A stretch of DNA of 64,000 bases from Pseudomonas guineae (GTDB taxonomy: Bacteria > Pseudomonadota > Gammaproteobacteria > Pseudomonadales > Pseudomonadaceae), in NCBI RefSeq assembly GCF_900113745.1, contig NZ_FOQL01000004.1, positions 62,001 through 126,000 on the forward strand, in the 5' to 3' direction. The stretch's first letter is position 1. Each line of letters starts with the position of its first letter. Of this stretch, positions 27,843 to 36,718 are shown in pieces. A model generated the notes under the pieces. That model was given only the letters and a program-made list of their open reading frames with translations, searched no databases and was not told where the DNA came from. Both the position numbers and the translations under genes were made by a program.

Positions 27843-28619
27843 ATGACTGTCAGCGAAGACAAGTTCACCCAGCAAACCCTGAGCGCTATTCAGGTCTGGT
27901 CACCCAGCCTGTTCAGCCTGCGCTGTAGCCGCGATGCCGGGTTTCGTTTTAATGCCGGACAGTTTGCCCGCCTGGGCGTGCAGAAGCCCGACGGCACGCG
28001 GGTTTGGCGTGCCTATTCGATGGCGTCGGCGCCTCACGATGAGTTTCTCGAATTTTTCTCCATCGTGGTGCCGGGCGGTGAGTTCACCTCTGAGCTGAGC
28101 CGGCTGCAGGTCGGCGACAGCGTGCTGGTGGAAAAACAGGCCTTAGGGTTTCTCACCCTTGATCGTTTTGCCGATGGCCGTGATCTCTGGTTATTAGCCA
28201 GCGGCACCGGTTTGGCGCCGTTTCTGTCGATTTTGCAGGGGCTGGAGGTGTGGCAGCGCTTTCAACGGGTGGTGCTGGTGTACAGCGCGCGCACGGCCGG
28301 CGAGCTGGCTTATCAGCCGCTGATTCAGGGGCTGATGCAGCAGGCGCACCTGCAGGAATACGCCGAGCGCTTTGTCTATCTACCCTTGGTGACGCGCGAG
28401 CAGGTGCCCGGTTGTCTGGGCGGACGGATCACCACCTTGCTGGCGAATGGCGAGTTAGAGCGTGCGGCGGGGCTGAGCCTAGATCCCGCCTATTCGCGGC
28501 TGATGATCTGCGGCAACCCGCAGATGATCGAAGATACCCGCGCGCTGCTGAAACAGCGTGATCTACAGCTCAGCCTGACGCGGCGGCCCGGTCAGGTGGC
28601 GGTTGAGAATTACTGGTAA
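27843..28619 (+). CDS. fpr: Ferredoxin/flavodoxin-NADP+ reductase
   Basis: This cytosolic FAD enzyme exchanges electrons between NADPH and ferredoxin or flavodoxin. The ATG at 27843 gives 258 residues, the length of Pseudomonas Fpr. RAYSMAS is the FAD-binding RxYS motif, LLASGTGLAPFLSIL the NADP pyrophosphate loop, and LMICGNPQMI the C-terminal nucleotide motif. The tail ends VENYW, the class-typical aromatic end. The last ten bases overlap the end of the convergent CNNM/CBS gene. Confidence 0.94.
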   Translation: MTVSEDKFTQQTLSAIQVWSPSLFSLRCSRDAGFRFNAGQFARLGVQKPDGTRVWRAYSMASAPHDEFLEFFSIVVPGGEFTSELSRLQVGDSVLVEKQALGFLTLDRFADGRDLWLLASGTGLAPFLSILQGLEVWQRFQRVVLVYSARTAGELAYQPLIQGLMQQAHLQEYAERFVYLPLVTREQVPGCLGGRITTLLANGELERAAGLSLDPAYSRLMICGNPQMIEDTRALLKQRDLQLSLTRRPGQVAVENYW

Positions 28620-29647
28620 GTATTTCGGCTAGCGATGGCTTTGATCCGGTGCTCCCAGCGGCGCTTAGCAAACCGGCGCATATTCGGGATGTCATCGGTT
28701 TCATCAAGGATGGCTTTACCAATGATGGTCTCCATGATGTCTTCTAGGGTTACCAGGCCGCGCCAGCTACCGAATTCGTCATAAACCAAGCACATATGCT
28801 GCCGCTCCTGCATCAGCAAGGTCATCAGGTTTTCTACGTTCATGGTGTCTAAGACCACCTTGAGCGGCTTGAGAATATTGGTCACGGGCCCGTCGTCATT
28901 CTCAGCTGACAGCGCGTCATAACGGAACACCACGCCTAGCGGTGATTCGTCTTCGTCGATTACCGGGTAGCGAGAGAACTGGCTTTGCTTAACCCTCATC
29001 TTGAACGCGCTGATCGTTTCGCCTGGTGCCGCGGACTCGCAGACGATGCGCGGGGTCATGATGTCGCGCAGCTTAATGTCATGCAGGTCGAGGATATTGC
29101 CAATCACGCGTTGCTCGTCCTCGTCCAGTTGCCCCGACTCACGACCTAATAGCGCCAGCGCTTTAATTTCCTGACGGATGTCGTGCTCGGGCTCTTTGCC
29201 GCCCAGTAGGCGCATGATCGAGTCAGACAGAAAGATGAAGGGCTTAAGTAAGAGAATCATGGCGCCCAACAAACCGGGCAGGAACGGTGCCAGTGTCCGC
29301 CAGTAGCGCGCGCCGATGGTTTTCGGCAGGATTTCTGACAGCACCAGAATCAGTAAGGTCATGACGGCCGACGCGACGCCAAGGTAGCCATCACCAAAGA
29401 CTACGGTCACTTGAGCGCCGACGCCGGTTGCGCCCACGGTGTGGGCCACAGTATTTAGCGTGAGGATCGCGGCAAGCGGCTGGTCGATTTGGTCTTTCAG
29501 CGCTTTCAGCCGCTCATAAAGCTTGGGCTTGGCAGCCCTCTGCTGGACGATATAGCTGGGTGTCAGCGAGAGCAATGCTGCTTCGAGAATGGAGCAGATA
29601 AATGAAACGAGGATGGAGAGAACAGCAAACGCCAGTAAGAGTGTCAT
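28610..29647 (-). CDS. CNNM-domain membrane protein with CBS pair (CorC/HlyC-like)
   Basis: The 345-residue protein has an N-terminal CNNM (DUF21) domain with about four helices. SFICSILEAALLSLTPSYI and LSEILPKTIGARY are hallmark motifs. A CBS-domain pair follows (about 195-325), starting at DIMTPRIVCES and ending with GLVTLEDIMETIIG. Relatives export or sense magnesium or other divalent ions, with nucleotide binding at the CBS pair. There is no C-terminal transporter-associated CorC domain; the protein ends soon after the CBS pair. Confidence 0.9.
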   Translation of the reverse strand: MTLLLAFAVLSILVSFICSILEAALLSLTPSYIVQQRAAKPKLYERLKALKDQIDQPLAAILTLNTVAHTVGATGVGAQVTVVFGDGYLGVASAVMTLLILVLSEILPKTIGARYWRTLAPFLPGLLGAMILLLKPFIFLSDSIMRLLGGKEPEHDIRQEIKALALLGRESGQLDEDEQRVIGNILDLHDIKLRDIMTPRIVCESAAPGETISAFKMRVKQSQFSRYPVIDEDESPLGVVFRYDALSAENDDGPVTNILKPLKVVLDTMNVENLMTLLMQERQHMCLVYDEFGSWRGLVTLEDIMETIIGKAILDETDDIPNMRRFAKRRWEHRIKAIASRNTYQ

Positions 29648-29781
29648 TAGGGTGGGAGAGTGGCTAACGGGCGATTAATGTACCTGAACACGCGCCACAT
29701 TCGCGTTTGCTGGGGGAGCAAGCTGCAACAAATCATGTCTTTGCCTGGAGCGGTCAGGCCCCAGGCATTAACTGGATTGCC

Positions 29782-30195
29782 TTACTCTTTGCTGTGTTGC
29801 GCTTTGAGTAAATCGCGGATTTCGCTGAGCAGTACCTGCTCTTTGCTTGGCGCGAGGGGCGCTGCCGGAGCGGCTTCTTCTTCACGCTTGAGCTTATTGA
29901 TCACCTTGATGCCCATGAAGATGGCGAAGGCGACGATCATGAAGTCGATGATGGTCTGGATAAACTTGCCGTAGCCCAGCGTCACGGCGGCCACATCGCC
30001 TTCGGCGGCTTTCAACACAACGGCCAGGTCAGAGAAATCCACGCCGCCAATCAGCATACCCAAAGGCGGCATCACCATGTCACCGACAAAGGAGGAGACG
30101 ATCTTGCCGAACGCGGCGCCGATGATGATGCCGACAGCCATGTCGACCACGTTGCCTTTGACGGCGAAGGTTTTGAATTCACTGAGTATGCTCAT
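29782..30195 (-). CDS. mscL: Large-conductance mechanosensitive channel MscL
   Basis: MscL opens under high membrane tension and releases solutes during osmotic downshock. The 137-residue protein has the canonical start [20 protein letters not shown] and [21 protein letters not shown], two helices, and the charged C-terminal bundle. Length and motifs are normal for the homopentameric channel. Its start is at the ATG at 30193-30195. The neighbouring fpr and CNNM genes match the arrangement seen in other pseudomonads. Confidence 0.97.
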   Translation of the reverse strand: MSILSEFKTFAVKGNVVDMAVGIIIGAAFGKIVSSFVGDMVMPPLGMLIGGVDFSDLAVVLKAAEGDVAAVTLGYGKFIQTIIDFMIVAFAIFMGIKVINKLKREEEAAPAAPLAPSKEQVLLSEIRDLLKAQHSKE

Positions 30196-30261
30196 GCTGC
30201 TTCCCTAGATGGTGAGGTCGTACTCAGTGTAATTCAGCTTACGTCCTCTGCCATCCAGTAC

Positions 30262-31008
30262 TCAGGTCGGCCAATTCACCTCAGGCAATGATTCGAAGCC
30301 TGGTTTGGCCAGCAGGTAGCCCTGGAACAGCTCCACGCCCATGTCGCGCAATGCGTGCAGCTCGCCGCGGCTTTCGATGCCTTCTGCAATCACGCGGATA
30401 TTCAGCTTGCGGCACATCTGCAGGGTAGCTTCGACCAGCGTCTGCCGAACGCTGTCCTGGTCGATATTGCGGATCAGGTGCATGTCGAGCTTGATCAGGT
30501 CGGGCTGGAAGTCGGCTAACAAGTTCAAACCGGCATAGCCTGCGCCGAAATCATCGATAGCCGTCATAAAGCCTTGCTTACGGTAAGCGCGCAGGATGCT
30601 GGTGAGGTGGTCGATATCCAGCACTTGCTCTTGTTCGGTGACCTCGAAAATGATCCGTTCCAGGGGGAAGTTGAAGCGTTCGGCTGCTTCCAGCGTGGCG
30701 CGGATACAGGTCTCGGGCTTGTACACCGCGTTGGGCATAAAGTTGATCGAGACCATGGCTGGCACTTGCAGCTTGGCGGCCCATTCCAGGGCGGTAATGC
30801 GGCAAGCCTGATCGAAGGGGTAAAGATTGTCTTTATTAAGCTTATTCAGGAGACTGCCGGCGGATTCGCCAGCAGTGCCGCGCACTAACGCTTCATGGGC
30901 GAATACAGTGCCCGCACTCAAGTTAACGATGGGCTGAAAAGCCATGCTGATTGGAAAACCAAGTCCCTGGCCGTCACGGCAAGCCGCGCATCCGGATGTT
31001 TTACCCAT
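30262..31008 (-). CDS. Stand-alone EAL-domain cyclic-di-GMP phosphodiesterase
   Basis: The predicted enzyme hydrolyses c-di-GMP to pGpG. The 248-residue protein is essentially one EAL domain. The catalytic set looks complete: EALVRG, the Asn of SINFMP, the Glu of FEVTEQE, DDFGAGYAGL, KLD, AEGIES and the Gln of FQGYLLAKP. An N-terminal tail carries a C-x-x-C pair (GCAACRDGQG), with Cys7 and Cys10, which could bind a metal or respond to redox. There are no membrane or sensory domains. The start is the ATG at 31006-31008, after ACAGGTA. Confidence 0.9.
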   Translation of the reverse strand: MGKTSGCAACRDGQGLGFPISMAFQPIVNLSAGTVFAHEALVRGTAGESAGSLLNKLNKDNLYPFDQACRITALEWAAKLQVPAMVSINFMPNAVYKPETCIRATLEAAERFNFPLERIIFEVTEQEQVLDIDHLTSILRAYRKQGFMTAIDDFGAGYAGLNLLADFQPDLIKLDMHLIRNIDQDSVRQTLVEATLQMCRKLNIRVIAEGIESRGELHALRDMGVELFQGYLLAKPGFESLPEVNWPT

Positions 31009-31142
31009 TACCTGTTCTCTGATTTTTGCAGATGATGCTCACGATAGCAGAAGTTGCTTTGCAAGCCTCAATTCAGCGTGTCGCGGCAGAGCCAGTAGGG
31101 CTGAACTAGGCTCTATTCAAACCCACTCCTGAGGATGCCGTT

Positions 31143-31385
31143 ATGCCACTGGAACATCACCCGTTGCGCCGCGAGTTTCCCGAGTTCAAGGCGCAGTTAC
31201 TGGCTTTGATGTCCAGTGATGGGCATTTCGTGCACTTGGCCGAAGAATATGAACAGCTCGACAAGCGCATCTATGAAGTTGAAAGCGGGCGTGTGGCCAT
31301 GGATGAGGTGTTACTGCTCGGCTTGAAAATGCAGCGTGTCAGCCTCAAGGACGAACTCGCTGTCTACCTGCAAAAAGCGCCATAG
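31143..31385 (+). CDS. YdcH-like protein (DUF465)
   Basis: The 80-residue protein is acidic and helical, with a coiled-coil pattern (HFVHLAEEYEQLDKRIYEVESGR). The start MPLEHHPLRREFPEF, the central HxxL and the Leu-Lys-Arg-rich end LGLKMQRVSLKDELAVYL match the DUF465/YdcH family. The function is unknown. It precedes radA by 180 bases on the same strand. Confidence 0.85.
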   Translation: MPLEHHPLRREFPEFKAQLLALMSSDGHFVHLAEEYEQLDKRIYEVESGRVAMDEVLLLGLKMQRVSLKDELAVYLQKAP

Positions 31386-31565
31386 CGTTGCGTGTTTGAT
31401 ACGGACAAGGATGCCGGCCATCAAGGATGGGCTTTCCCAGCGATTTAGCTGCGCTGCCAAGCAGTGCTGTGAATGCACTGGTGGCTGCAAGCCTTAGCGT
31501 TCTGGTGCTGTAAATATATCCAGCTATTTCGTATGATCCTGGCTCAGATTTTAGAGGAGTCCGGC

Positions 31566-32930
31566 ATGGCCAAGGCCAAGCGTATGTATGGCTGCACCGA
31601 GTGTGGTGCGACCTTTCCCAAGTGGGCCGGCCAGTGTGGCGAGTGTGAGGCTTGGAATACCTTGGTCGAGACTGTGCTCGAGGCCAATGCGGCAGTCCCT
31701 AGCGGGCGCTCCGGCTGGGCTGGTGAGCAGGCGCAGATCAAAACCCTGGCCGAGGTCAGCGTCGCGGAAGTCCCGCGTTTCTCCACCGCCTCTGGCGAGT
31801 TGGACCGTGTTCTCGGTGGTGGCCTGGTGGATGGCTCAGTGGTGCTGATTGGCGGTGACCCCGGCATCGGTAAATCGACCATCCTCTTGCAGACCCTGTG
31901 CAATATCGCCACGCGCTTTCCTGCGCTGTATGTCACCGGCGAAGAGTCCCAGCAGCAAGTAGCCATGCGCGCCCGGCGTCTGGGGTTGCCGGAAGACAAG
32001 CTCAAGGTGATGACCGAAACCTGCATCGAAACCATCATAGCCACCGCGCGCTTAGAAAAACCCAAGGTGATGGTGATCGACTCGATCCAAACCATCTTTA
32101 CCGAACAACTGTCCTCGGCTCCTGGTGGCGTGTCCCAGGTGCGCGAGAGTGCAGCGCTGTTGGTGCGCTTCGCCAAACAGAGTGGCACGGCGATCTTCCT
32201 GGTCGGCCACGTGACCAAGGAAGGTGCCCTGGCCGGGCCGCGCGTGCTTGAACACATGGTCGACACCGTGCTGTATTTCGAGGGTGAATCGGACGGTCGC
32301 CTGCGCTTGCTGCGTGCGGTGAAAAATCGCTTTGGCGCGATCAACGAACTCGGCGTGTTCGGCATGACTGACAAGGGCTTGAAGGAAGTCACCAACCCTT
32401 CGGCCATCTTCCTCACCCGCGCCCAGGAAGAAGTGCCCGGCAGTGTGGTGATGGCCACCTGGGAAGGCACCCGGCCGATGCTGGTAGAGGTGCAAGCGCT
32501 GGTCGACACTAGCCATATGGGCAACCCGCGGCGTGTGACCTTGGGGTTGGATCAGAATCGCCTGGCCATGCTACTGGCTGTATTGCACCGCCATGGCGGG
32601 ATTCCCACCTATGACCAGGACGTGTTCCTTAACGTGGTAGGTGGGGTCAAGGTGTTGGAAACTGCCTCTGACCTGGCGTTGATGGCGGCGGTGATTTCCA
32701 GTTTGCGCAACAAGCCGCTGCCGCATGATCTGCTGGTGTTTGGTGAGGTCGGCCTGTCTGGCGAAATACGCCCGGTGCCGAGCGGTCAGGAGCGGCTGAA
32801 AGAGGCGGCTAAGCACGGCTTCAAGCGCGCCATCGTACCCAAGGGCAATGCCCCGAAAGATCCGCCACCGGGTTTGCAGGTCATCGCTGTAACGCGCCTA
32901 GAGCAGGCGCTGGATGCGCTGTTCGAGTAA
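31566..32930 (+). CDS. radA: DNA repair protein RadA
   Basis: RadA is a hexameric RecA-like ATPase that drives branch migration in recombination. The ATG at 31566, preceded by GAGGAG, gives 454 residues, normal for the family. A four-Cys zinc finger (Cys10, Cys13, Cys24, Cys27) opens the protein. GGDPGIGKST is Walker A, and KNRFG is the RadA-specific motif. A Lon-like C-terminal domain (about 290-454) contains GEVGLSGEIRPVP. In-frame sequence upstream of 31566 lacks family similarity. Confidence 0.97.
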   Translation: MAKAKRMYGCTECGATFPKWAGQCGECEAWNTLVETVLEANAAVPSGRSGWAGEQAQIKTLAEVSVAEVPRFSTASGELDRVLGGGLVDGSVVLIGGDPGIGKSTILLQTLCNIATRFPALYVTGEESQQQVAMRARRLGLPEDKLKVMTETCIETIIATARLEKPKVMVIDSIQTIFTEQLSSAPGGVSQVRESAALLVRFAKQSGTAIFLVGHVTKEGALAGPRVLEHMVDTVLYFEGESDGRLRLLRAVKNRFGAINELGVFGMTDKGLKEVTNPSAIFLTRAQEEVPGSVVMATWEGTRPMLVEVQALVDTSHMGNPRRVTLGLDQNRLAMLLAVLHRHGGIPTYDQDVFLNVVGGVKVLETASDLALMAAVISSLRNKPLPHDLLVFGEVGLSGEIRPVPSGQERLKEAAKHGFKRAIVPKGNAPKDPPPGLQVIAVTRLEQALDALFE

Positions 32931-32947
32931 TCGATCAGATGGGTATG

Positions 32948-32974
32948 AAAAAGGAGGCCGAGGCCTCCTTTTTT
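32948..32974. terminator. Bidirectional rho-independent terminator between radA and mapZ
   Basis: AAAAAGGAGGCC and GGCCTCCTTTTTT pair around a two-base centre. T runs occur on both strands, so it serves radA and the convergent PilZ gene. Confidence 0.9.
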
Positions 32975-32976
32975 CG

Positions 32977-33348
32977 TTACTGATCTTCGCCGAGTGCGGC
33001 GAGTTCGCGTTCGAGCAGGCTTTCATCGCCGAGGTTGAGCTCCACCAGACGACGCAAGTGGCTGATTGAGTCGAGGTCGATATGCCGGCAGACAAAACCG
33101 AGAAGGTCCGCTTGGGTGCGGGTTAACACCGCTTCCATCTGTACGCGGGTGTCATCAGCCAGCTGGATATTAGCCTCAAACGGCTGGTTGGGGTCGCCGT
33201 TCCAGCCGTCGGGGCGCTTGATTAACAAGCCCTTTAGCGAAACGTCATGCAGTTCGACTGCCCAGCGCCGCTCGCCTTGCACAATCTCGGTGGGGGCGTC
33301 GAAAGCGATGCGGTGAAAGCGCCGGCGCTCATTGGCTGTATCGCTCAT
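32977..33348 (-). CDS. mapZ: PilZ-domain c-di-GMP receptor, MapZ type
   Basis: The small cytosolic c-di-GMP-binding protein has 123 residues from the ATG at 33346-33348, which follows CAGGAG. The binding residues are intact: R9-R-F-H-R13 (RxxxR) and D35-V-S-L-K-G40 (DxSxxG). The C-terminal helix [20 protein letters not shown] matches P. aeruginosa PA4608/MapZ closely from memory. MapZ with bound c-di-GMP inhibits the chemotaxis methyltransferase CheR1. The radA neighbour is shared with P. aeruginosa. The longer frame to 33474 is not supported. Confidence 0.9.
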   Translation of the reverse strand: MSDTANERRRFHRIAFDAPTEIVQGERRWAVELHDVSLKGLLIKRPDGWNGDPNQPFEANIQLADDTRVQMEAVLTRTQADLLGFVCRHIDLDSISHLRRLVELNLGDESLLERELAALGEDQ

Positions 33349-33475
33349 GCAAAGAAACTCCTGCGAGGTTTTACCCACTATAGCCAAGGCGGCAGCCAAT
33401 GGCTTGGTTTTATCTAGGTTTACGCCGGCGCATAGCGGTGGCCAGAAAGGCTGCTTGCTATGGATTTCAAGCAAT

Positions 33476-33502
33476 AAAAAAGCCGGCTTGTGGCCGGCTT
33501 TT
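33476..33502. terminator. Rho-independent terminator after ppa
   Basis: AAAAAGCCGGC pairs with GCCGGCTTTT over a five-base loop. It lies 17 bases past the ppa stop on the minus strand and has flanking A/T runs for either direction. Confidence 0.9.
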
Positions 33503-33518
33503 AGGGGGTAGCCTCGAC

Positions 33519-34046
33519 TTATTTTTGGTAAGCCGCGGCCGCCTTGATGATTTCGGCGCGGGCAGCGTCTGCATTGCCCCAGCCTTCAACTTTGACCCAT
33601 TTGCCTTTTTCGAGATCCTTGTAGTTCTCGAAGAAGTGCTTGATCTGCTCGAGCAGCAGGGCAGGCAGGTCGGTGTATTCCTTGATGTCCACGTACAGCT
33701 GGCTCAGCTTGTCGTGGGGTACGGCGATCAGCTTGGCGTCGCCGCCGGCTTCGTCGGTCATGTGCAGTACACCAACCGGGCGGGCGCGGATGACCGAGCC
33801 TGGGGCTACTGGATACGGCGTCACAACCAGCACGTCGAGGGGGTCGCCGTCGTCAGCCAGGGTGTGCGGGATAAAACCGTAGTTGGCCGGGTAGAACATC
33901 GGGGTGGCCATGAAGCGATCAACCATCAGGCAATCGAGGTCGTGATCGATTTCGTATTTGATCGGCGCGTGGTTGGCCGGGATCTCGATGGCGACGTAGA
34001 TGTCGTTCGGCAGGTCTTTACCGGCTGGGATCTTGCTGTAGCTCAT
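33519..34046 (-). CDS. ppa: Inorganic pyrophosphatase (family I)
   Basis: The enzyme hydrolyses pyrophosphate to drive biosynthetic reactions. The 175-residue length is normal for bacterial family I. The signature [10 protein letters not shown] gives the conserved Asp triad of the metal site, and [15 protein letters not shown] near the end is typical. [18 protein letters not shown] is the standard N-terminus. It follows mtfA on the same strand by 79 bases. Confidence 0.97.
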   Translation of the reverse strand: MSYSKIPAGKDLPNDIYVAIEIPANHAPIKYEIDHDLDCLMVDRFMATPMFYPANYGFIPHTLADDGDPLDVLVVTPYPVAPGSVIRARPVGVLHMTDEAGGDAKLIAVPHDKLSQLYVDIKEYTDLPALLLEQIKHFFENYKDLEKGKWVKVEGWGNADAARAEIIKAAAAYQK

Positions 34047-34125
34047 GGGGCGACTCCCGAAGGGTGGGCCAAAAAAAGTGGCGCGATTATAGGCATATTC
34101 CCCAAGCGTTGCTACGCCAGCTTAT

Positions 34126-34965
34126 CTAGCCATTGGTCGCGAGTGGGCTGTCTTTGGCTTTAGTCGGGTAGGTCGGATTGCGCGCCTGCAGTTGCTGCAG
34201 CCGCGCCAGTGGGTCTTGACGGTAAAACAGCGTCAGTTGCGCGTAAACGGCTGGAAAGGCTTCCGCTAGCAGGTCTGGCGCGCTGAAGAAGTATTCACTG
34301 GTGACCGCAAAGAACTCTGCTGGATTTTCTGCGGCGTAGGGGTCGATGGCCGTATCAGCCTTGGGGGTGGCATCCAGTTCGGCATTCAGCTGATCGAAGG
34401 CGCTCTGCATGGTCTTGGCCCAGTCCTCGACATGCATGCTGTTGTGCAGCGGCGGGAGGCCGTTGGCGTCGCCGTTGAGCATGTCCAGTTTATGCGCCAG
34501 TTCGTGGATCACCAGGTTGTAGCCGTCCCACTGGCCGCTTGCCTGCACCCCTGGCCAGGCAAGTATCACCGGGCCTTGCAGCCAGGCCTCGCCGCTGTGT
34601 TCGCCATCCCATTCATGCACCACGCCGCTGGCATCGCGGTGGCGCTGTGGGCTGACGAAGTCGTCCGGATACAGCACGATTTCATGGAAACCCTGGTACC
34701 AGTTGAGCTCAGCCAGGTGCAGCAGGGGGAGTTCGGCTTGAACCGCGAGTAGCAGGCAGGCGTGGGCGTCCAGTTCGAGGCCGGGCAGTGGGCTGAGGTG
34801 CTTGTGTTGCAAGAACAGCACCGCACGCTCGCGCAGGCGTTGCTGTTCGGCAGCATCCAGGCCATCAAGAATTGGCAGTTGTCGCACGACGGCGTCCCAC
34901 TGAGCGCTGCTGACGGGATGACGGGCAAGGGTGTGCTGGCGACGCCAGGCACGAAGGGACCACAT
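34126..34965 (-). CDS. mtfA: MtfA-like zinc peptidase (M90 family)
   Basis: This cytosolic zinc metallopeptidase of the M90 (Mlc titration factor/YeeI) family has 279 residues. The zinc motif is intact: VIHELAHKLDMLNG, with HExxH as HELAH. A later Glu in ENPAEFFAVTSEYFF is the expected third ligand region. LYPDDFVSP and GPVILAW are family-typical. In E. coli MtfA binds the Mlc repressor and regulates ptsG; whether that applies here is unknown. It is divergent from the pseudokinase gene by a 111-base gap. Confidence 0.9.
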   Translation of the reverse strand: MWSLRAWRRQHTLARHPVSSAQWDAVVRQLPILDGLDAAEQQRLRERAVLFLQHKHLSPLPGLELDAHACLLLAVQAELPLLHLAELNWYQGFHEIVLYPDDFVSPQRHRDASGVVHEWDGEHSGEAWLQGPVILAWPGVQASGQWDGYNLVIHELAHKLDMLNGDANGLPPLHNSMHVEDWAKTMQSAFDQLNAELDATPKADTAIDPYAAENPAEFFAVTSEYFFSAPDLLAEAFPAVYAQLTLFYRQDPLARLQQLQARNPTYPTKAKDSPLATNG

Positions 34966-35076
34966 GGGCTCTGCTCAGGCTCTAGGAAGCCGCCACCATA
35001 AGCCCGGGGACGGCGCTGGGCAAGTCGGCACAAAGGCTGCAGTGGCCTACCTATTCGCGACCTGGGAGGGCTGCCA

Positions 35077-36669
35077 ATGTCGATTGAGCGTCTCGATCAT
35101 CCCGCCGTCAAACTGCTCTGCGGCCAGGGTGTTGACTTGCCTCGCCAGGCGGCACGAACTCGCACGACCTGGTTGTCGGGCCGTGCTGGGCGTCAACCGG
35201 TGCTGCTTGTTGCGCTGTTATGGGCGCGTGAGTGCACTGAAGTGGTGCGTACGTTGGAGGCGCACCTAGACGCTCTACTGGCTGACTTCGGTTGCACGCC
35301 TGCGAGTTGGAGCGAAGCTCAAGCAGCGCGGCAGGTGTTGGCGGCTTTCAATCAACAGTTATTTCGCCTGAGCCAGCTAGCGCCTAATCGAGCTCAGCTA
35401 GATGCCGGGTTGCTGCTGGTGCAGGGCGGCGAGGCGCAGTTTCTTCAGGCGGGGGCCATCGGTCTGCAGCGCTATCAGCATGGCAAATGCGAGCAGCTAC
35501 TGGATCGCGAGGATACGCCGTTAGGCTTGCAGGCTGAACTGGCGCTGGTGCAGCACAGCTTCGTACTAAGGCCCGGTGAGTTGTTGTTGCTGGCTCCGCA
35601 GCCATTATTGGATGTGGCGGATCTGCAGGGCTTTCGCGCTCGCAGTGATACCTGGGCCCCGCTATCTGATCTGTTTGCGCCCTTGAGCAACGGCCCTGGC
35701 GCGGCGGCGTTGCTGTTGCCGGGGGCGGCAGACATCGCGCCGGTGTTGGCGTCGCGTGAGCCTTGGCCGGTCGTAAACAATGCACAAGCCGGGTTGCAGT
35801 TGGATGGTTGGACGCTGCTCTCGGCCTGTCAATTCGGGCCGCCAGGACGGGTGTTTCGTGCAATCGACTCGCGCGGCCGTGAGGCCATGCTGTGCTTGGC
35901 CGAGGGCGTTGCAGATGAGGTCTTCTGGCAGCGTGAGTGGGCGCTGCGGCGCAGTCCGCTGCTGAGCTTGCCGCAGGTGATGTCCTCATATCAGCCGCGG
36001 CAGCATGCTTTTTGGCTATTCGAACCTGCCCCGGCAGGGATGCGTAGCGTGCCCGACTGGCTGGCAGCCCGTGGCCCTGTGGACGCGGTAACGGTGTTGG
36101 TGTTGCTCGAACAGCTGATTGCTGCCGTGCGCGGTCTCCAGCGCCGGGGCATGCAGGGTTTGTGGCTGGATCCACGCGCTATTCTGGTGGATGACGGCGG
36201 GCGCGTGTTGTTGCTGCCCGAATATGCCGCGTTGTTACCCGGAGTGCCGCAGCAGCCATTGCCTGGGCAGGCCGTACCGCTGGCGCCAGAGGCGCGTGTC
36301 GGGCAGGCGCTTGATGGCCGCGCAGATCAATTCGCCCTGGCGGCACTGACCTACTGGCTGGTCTGTGGCCGCTGGCCCGAAGCGGCGCAGGCGGATGCTG
36401 ATCACACCAGCCGTTACGTGCCGTTGGCGCAGCTCAATGTACGCGTGCCGGTTGGTTGGGATGGTGTGCTGGCGCGGGCATTGGCACCCAGGCCGCAGGC
36501 GCGCTTCGCCGCGCTGTCGGAGTTTCAGCATGCCCTGCAGCAGCCGTTGCAGCCTCAACCAGCGACATCTTCGCGCATACGGCGCTATCGGCAGCCCTGG
36601 CATCTGGCGGCGCTCGGTTTGCTGGTGCTGCAGTTGGGGGTTGGCTTGTGGCTGAGCCTGGGTGGCTAA
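35077..36669 (+). CDS. Tail-anchored pseudophosphatase/pseudokinase fusion
   Basis: The 530-residue protein aligns by eye with the PP2C phosphatase plus Ser/Thr kinase fusions of pseudomonads, but its catalytic motifs are gone. In the PP2C half the usual 'VGDxR' becomes AGAIG at 125-129, and 'LLSDG' becomes LLAPQ at 171-175, so the metal-binding Asp residues are lost. In the kinase half a Gly-rich loop remnant (FGPPGRVFRA from 253) remains and the ATP-Lys position reads Ala-Met-Leu-Cys. HRD becomes GLW (361-363), the catalytic-loop Asn becomes Ala368, and DFG becomes PEY (381-383). One membrane helix at about 507-527 ends the chain, so the protein should face the cytoplasm. It is probably a scaffold or sensor. 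The target is unknown. Confidence 0.75.
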   Translation: MSIERLDHPAVKLLCGQGVDLPRQAARTRTTWLSGRAGRQPVLLVALLWARECTEVVRTLEAHLDALLADFGCTPASWSEAQAARQVLAAFNQQLFRLSQLAPNRAQLDAGLLLVQGGEAQFLQAGAIGLQRYQHGKCEQLLDREDTPLGLQAELALVQHSFVLRPGELLLLAPQPLLDVADLQGFRARSDTWAPLSDLFAPLSNGPGAAALLLPGAADIAPVLASREPWPVVNNAQAGLQLDGWTLLSACQFGPPGRVFRAIDSRGREAMLCLAEGVADEVFWQREWALRRSPLLSLPQVMSSYQPRQHAFWLFEPAPAGMRSVPDWLAARGPVDAVTVLVLLEQLIAAVRGLQRRGMQGLWLDPRAILVDDGGRVLLLPEYAALLPGVPQQPLPGQAVPLAPEARVGQALDGRADQFALAALTYWLVCGRWPEAAQADADHTSRYVPLAQLNVRVPVGWDGVLARALAPRPQARFAALSEFQHALQQPLQPQPATSSRIRRYRQPWHLAALGLLVLQLGVGLWLSLGG

Positions 36670-36671
36670 GG

Positions 36672-36714
36672 CACGTTAAGCCTGCGATAAGTTGTGCATC
36701 GCAGGCTTAACGTG
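36672..36714. terminator. Long perfect hairpin between convergent genes
   Basis: A 17-base stem, CACGTTAAGCCTGCGAT (36672-36688), pairs with its exact complement at 36698-36714 across a nine-base loop. It directly follows the pseudokinase gene and precedes the end of the convergent acetyltransferase gene. A short TTT follows on the plus strand. Confidence 0.65.
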
Positions 36715-36718
36715 AGGT

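Noticed and set aside
35077..36669. An active Ser/Thr kinase-phosphatase
   Set aside because: HRD, DFG, the ATP-Lys and the PP2C Asp positions are all replaced, so an active-enzyme label would be wrong.
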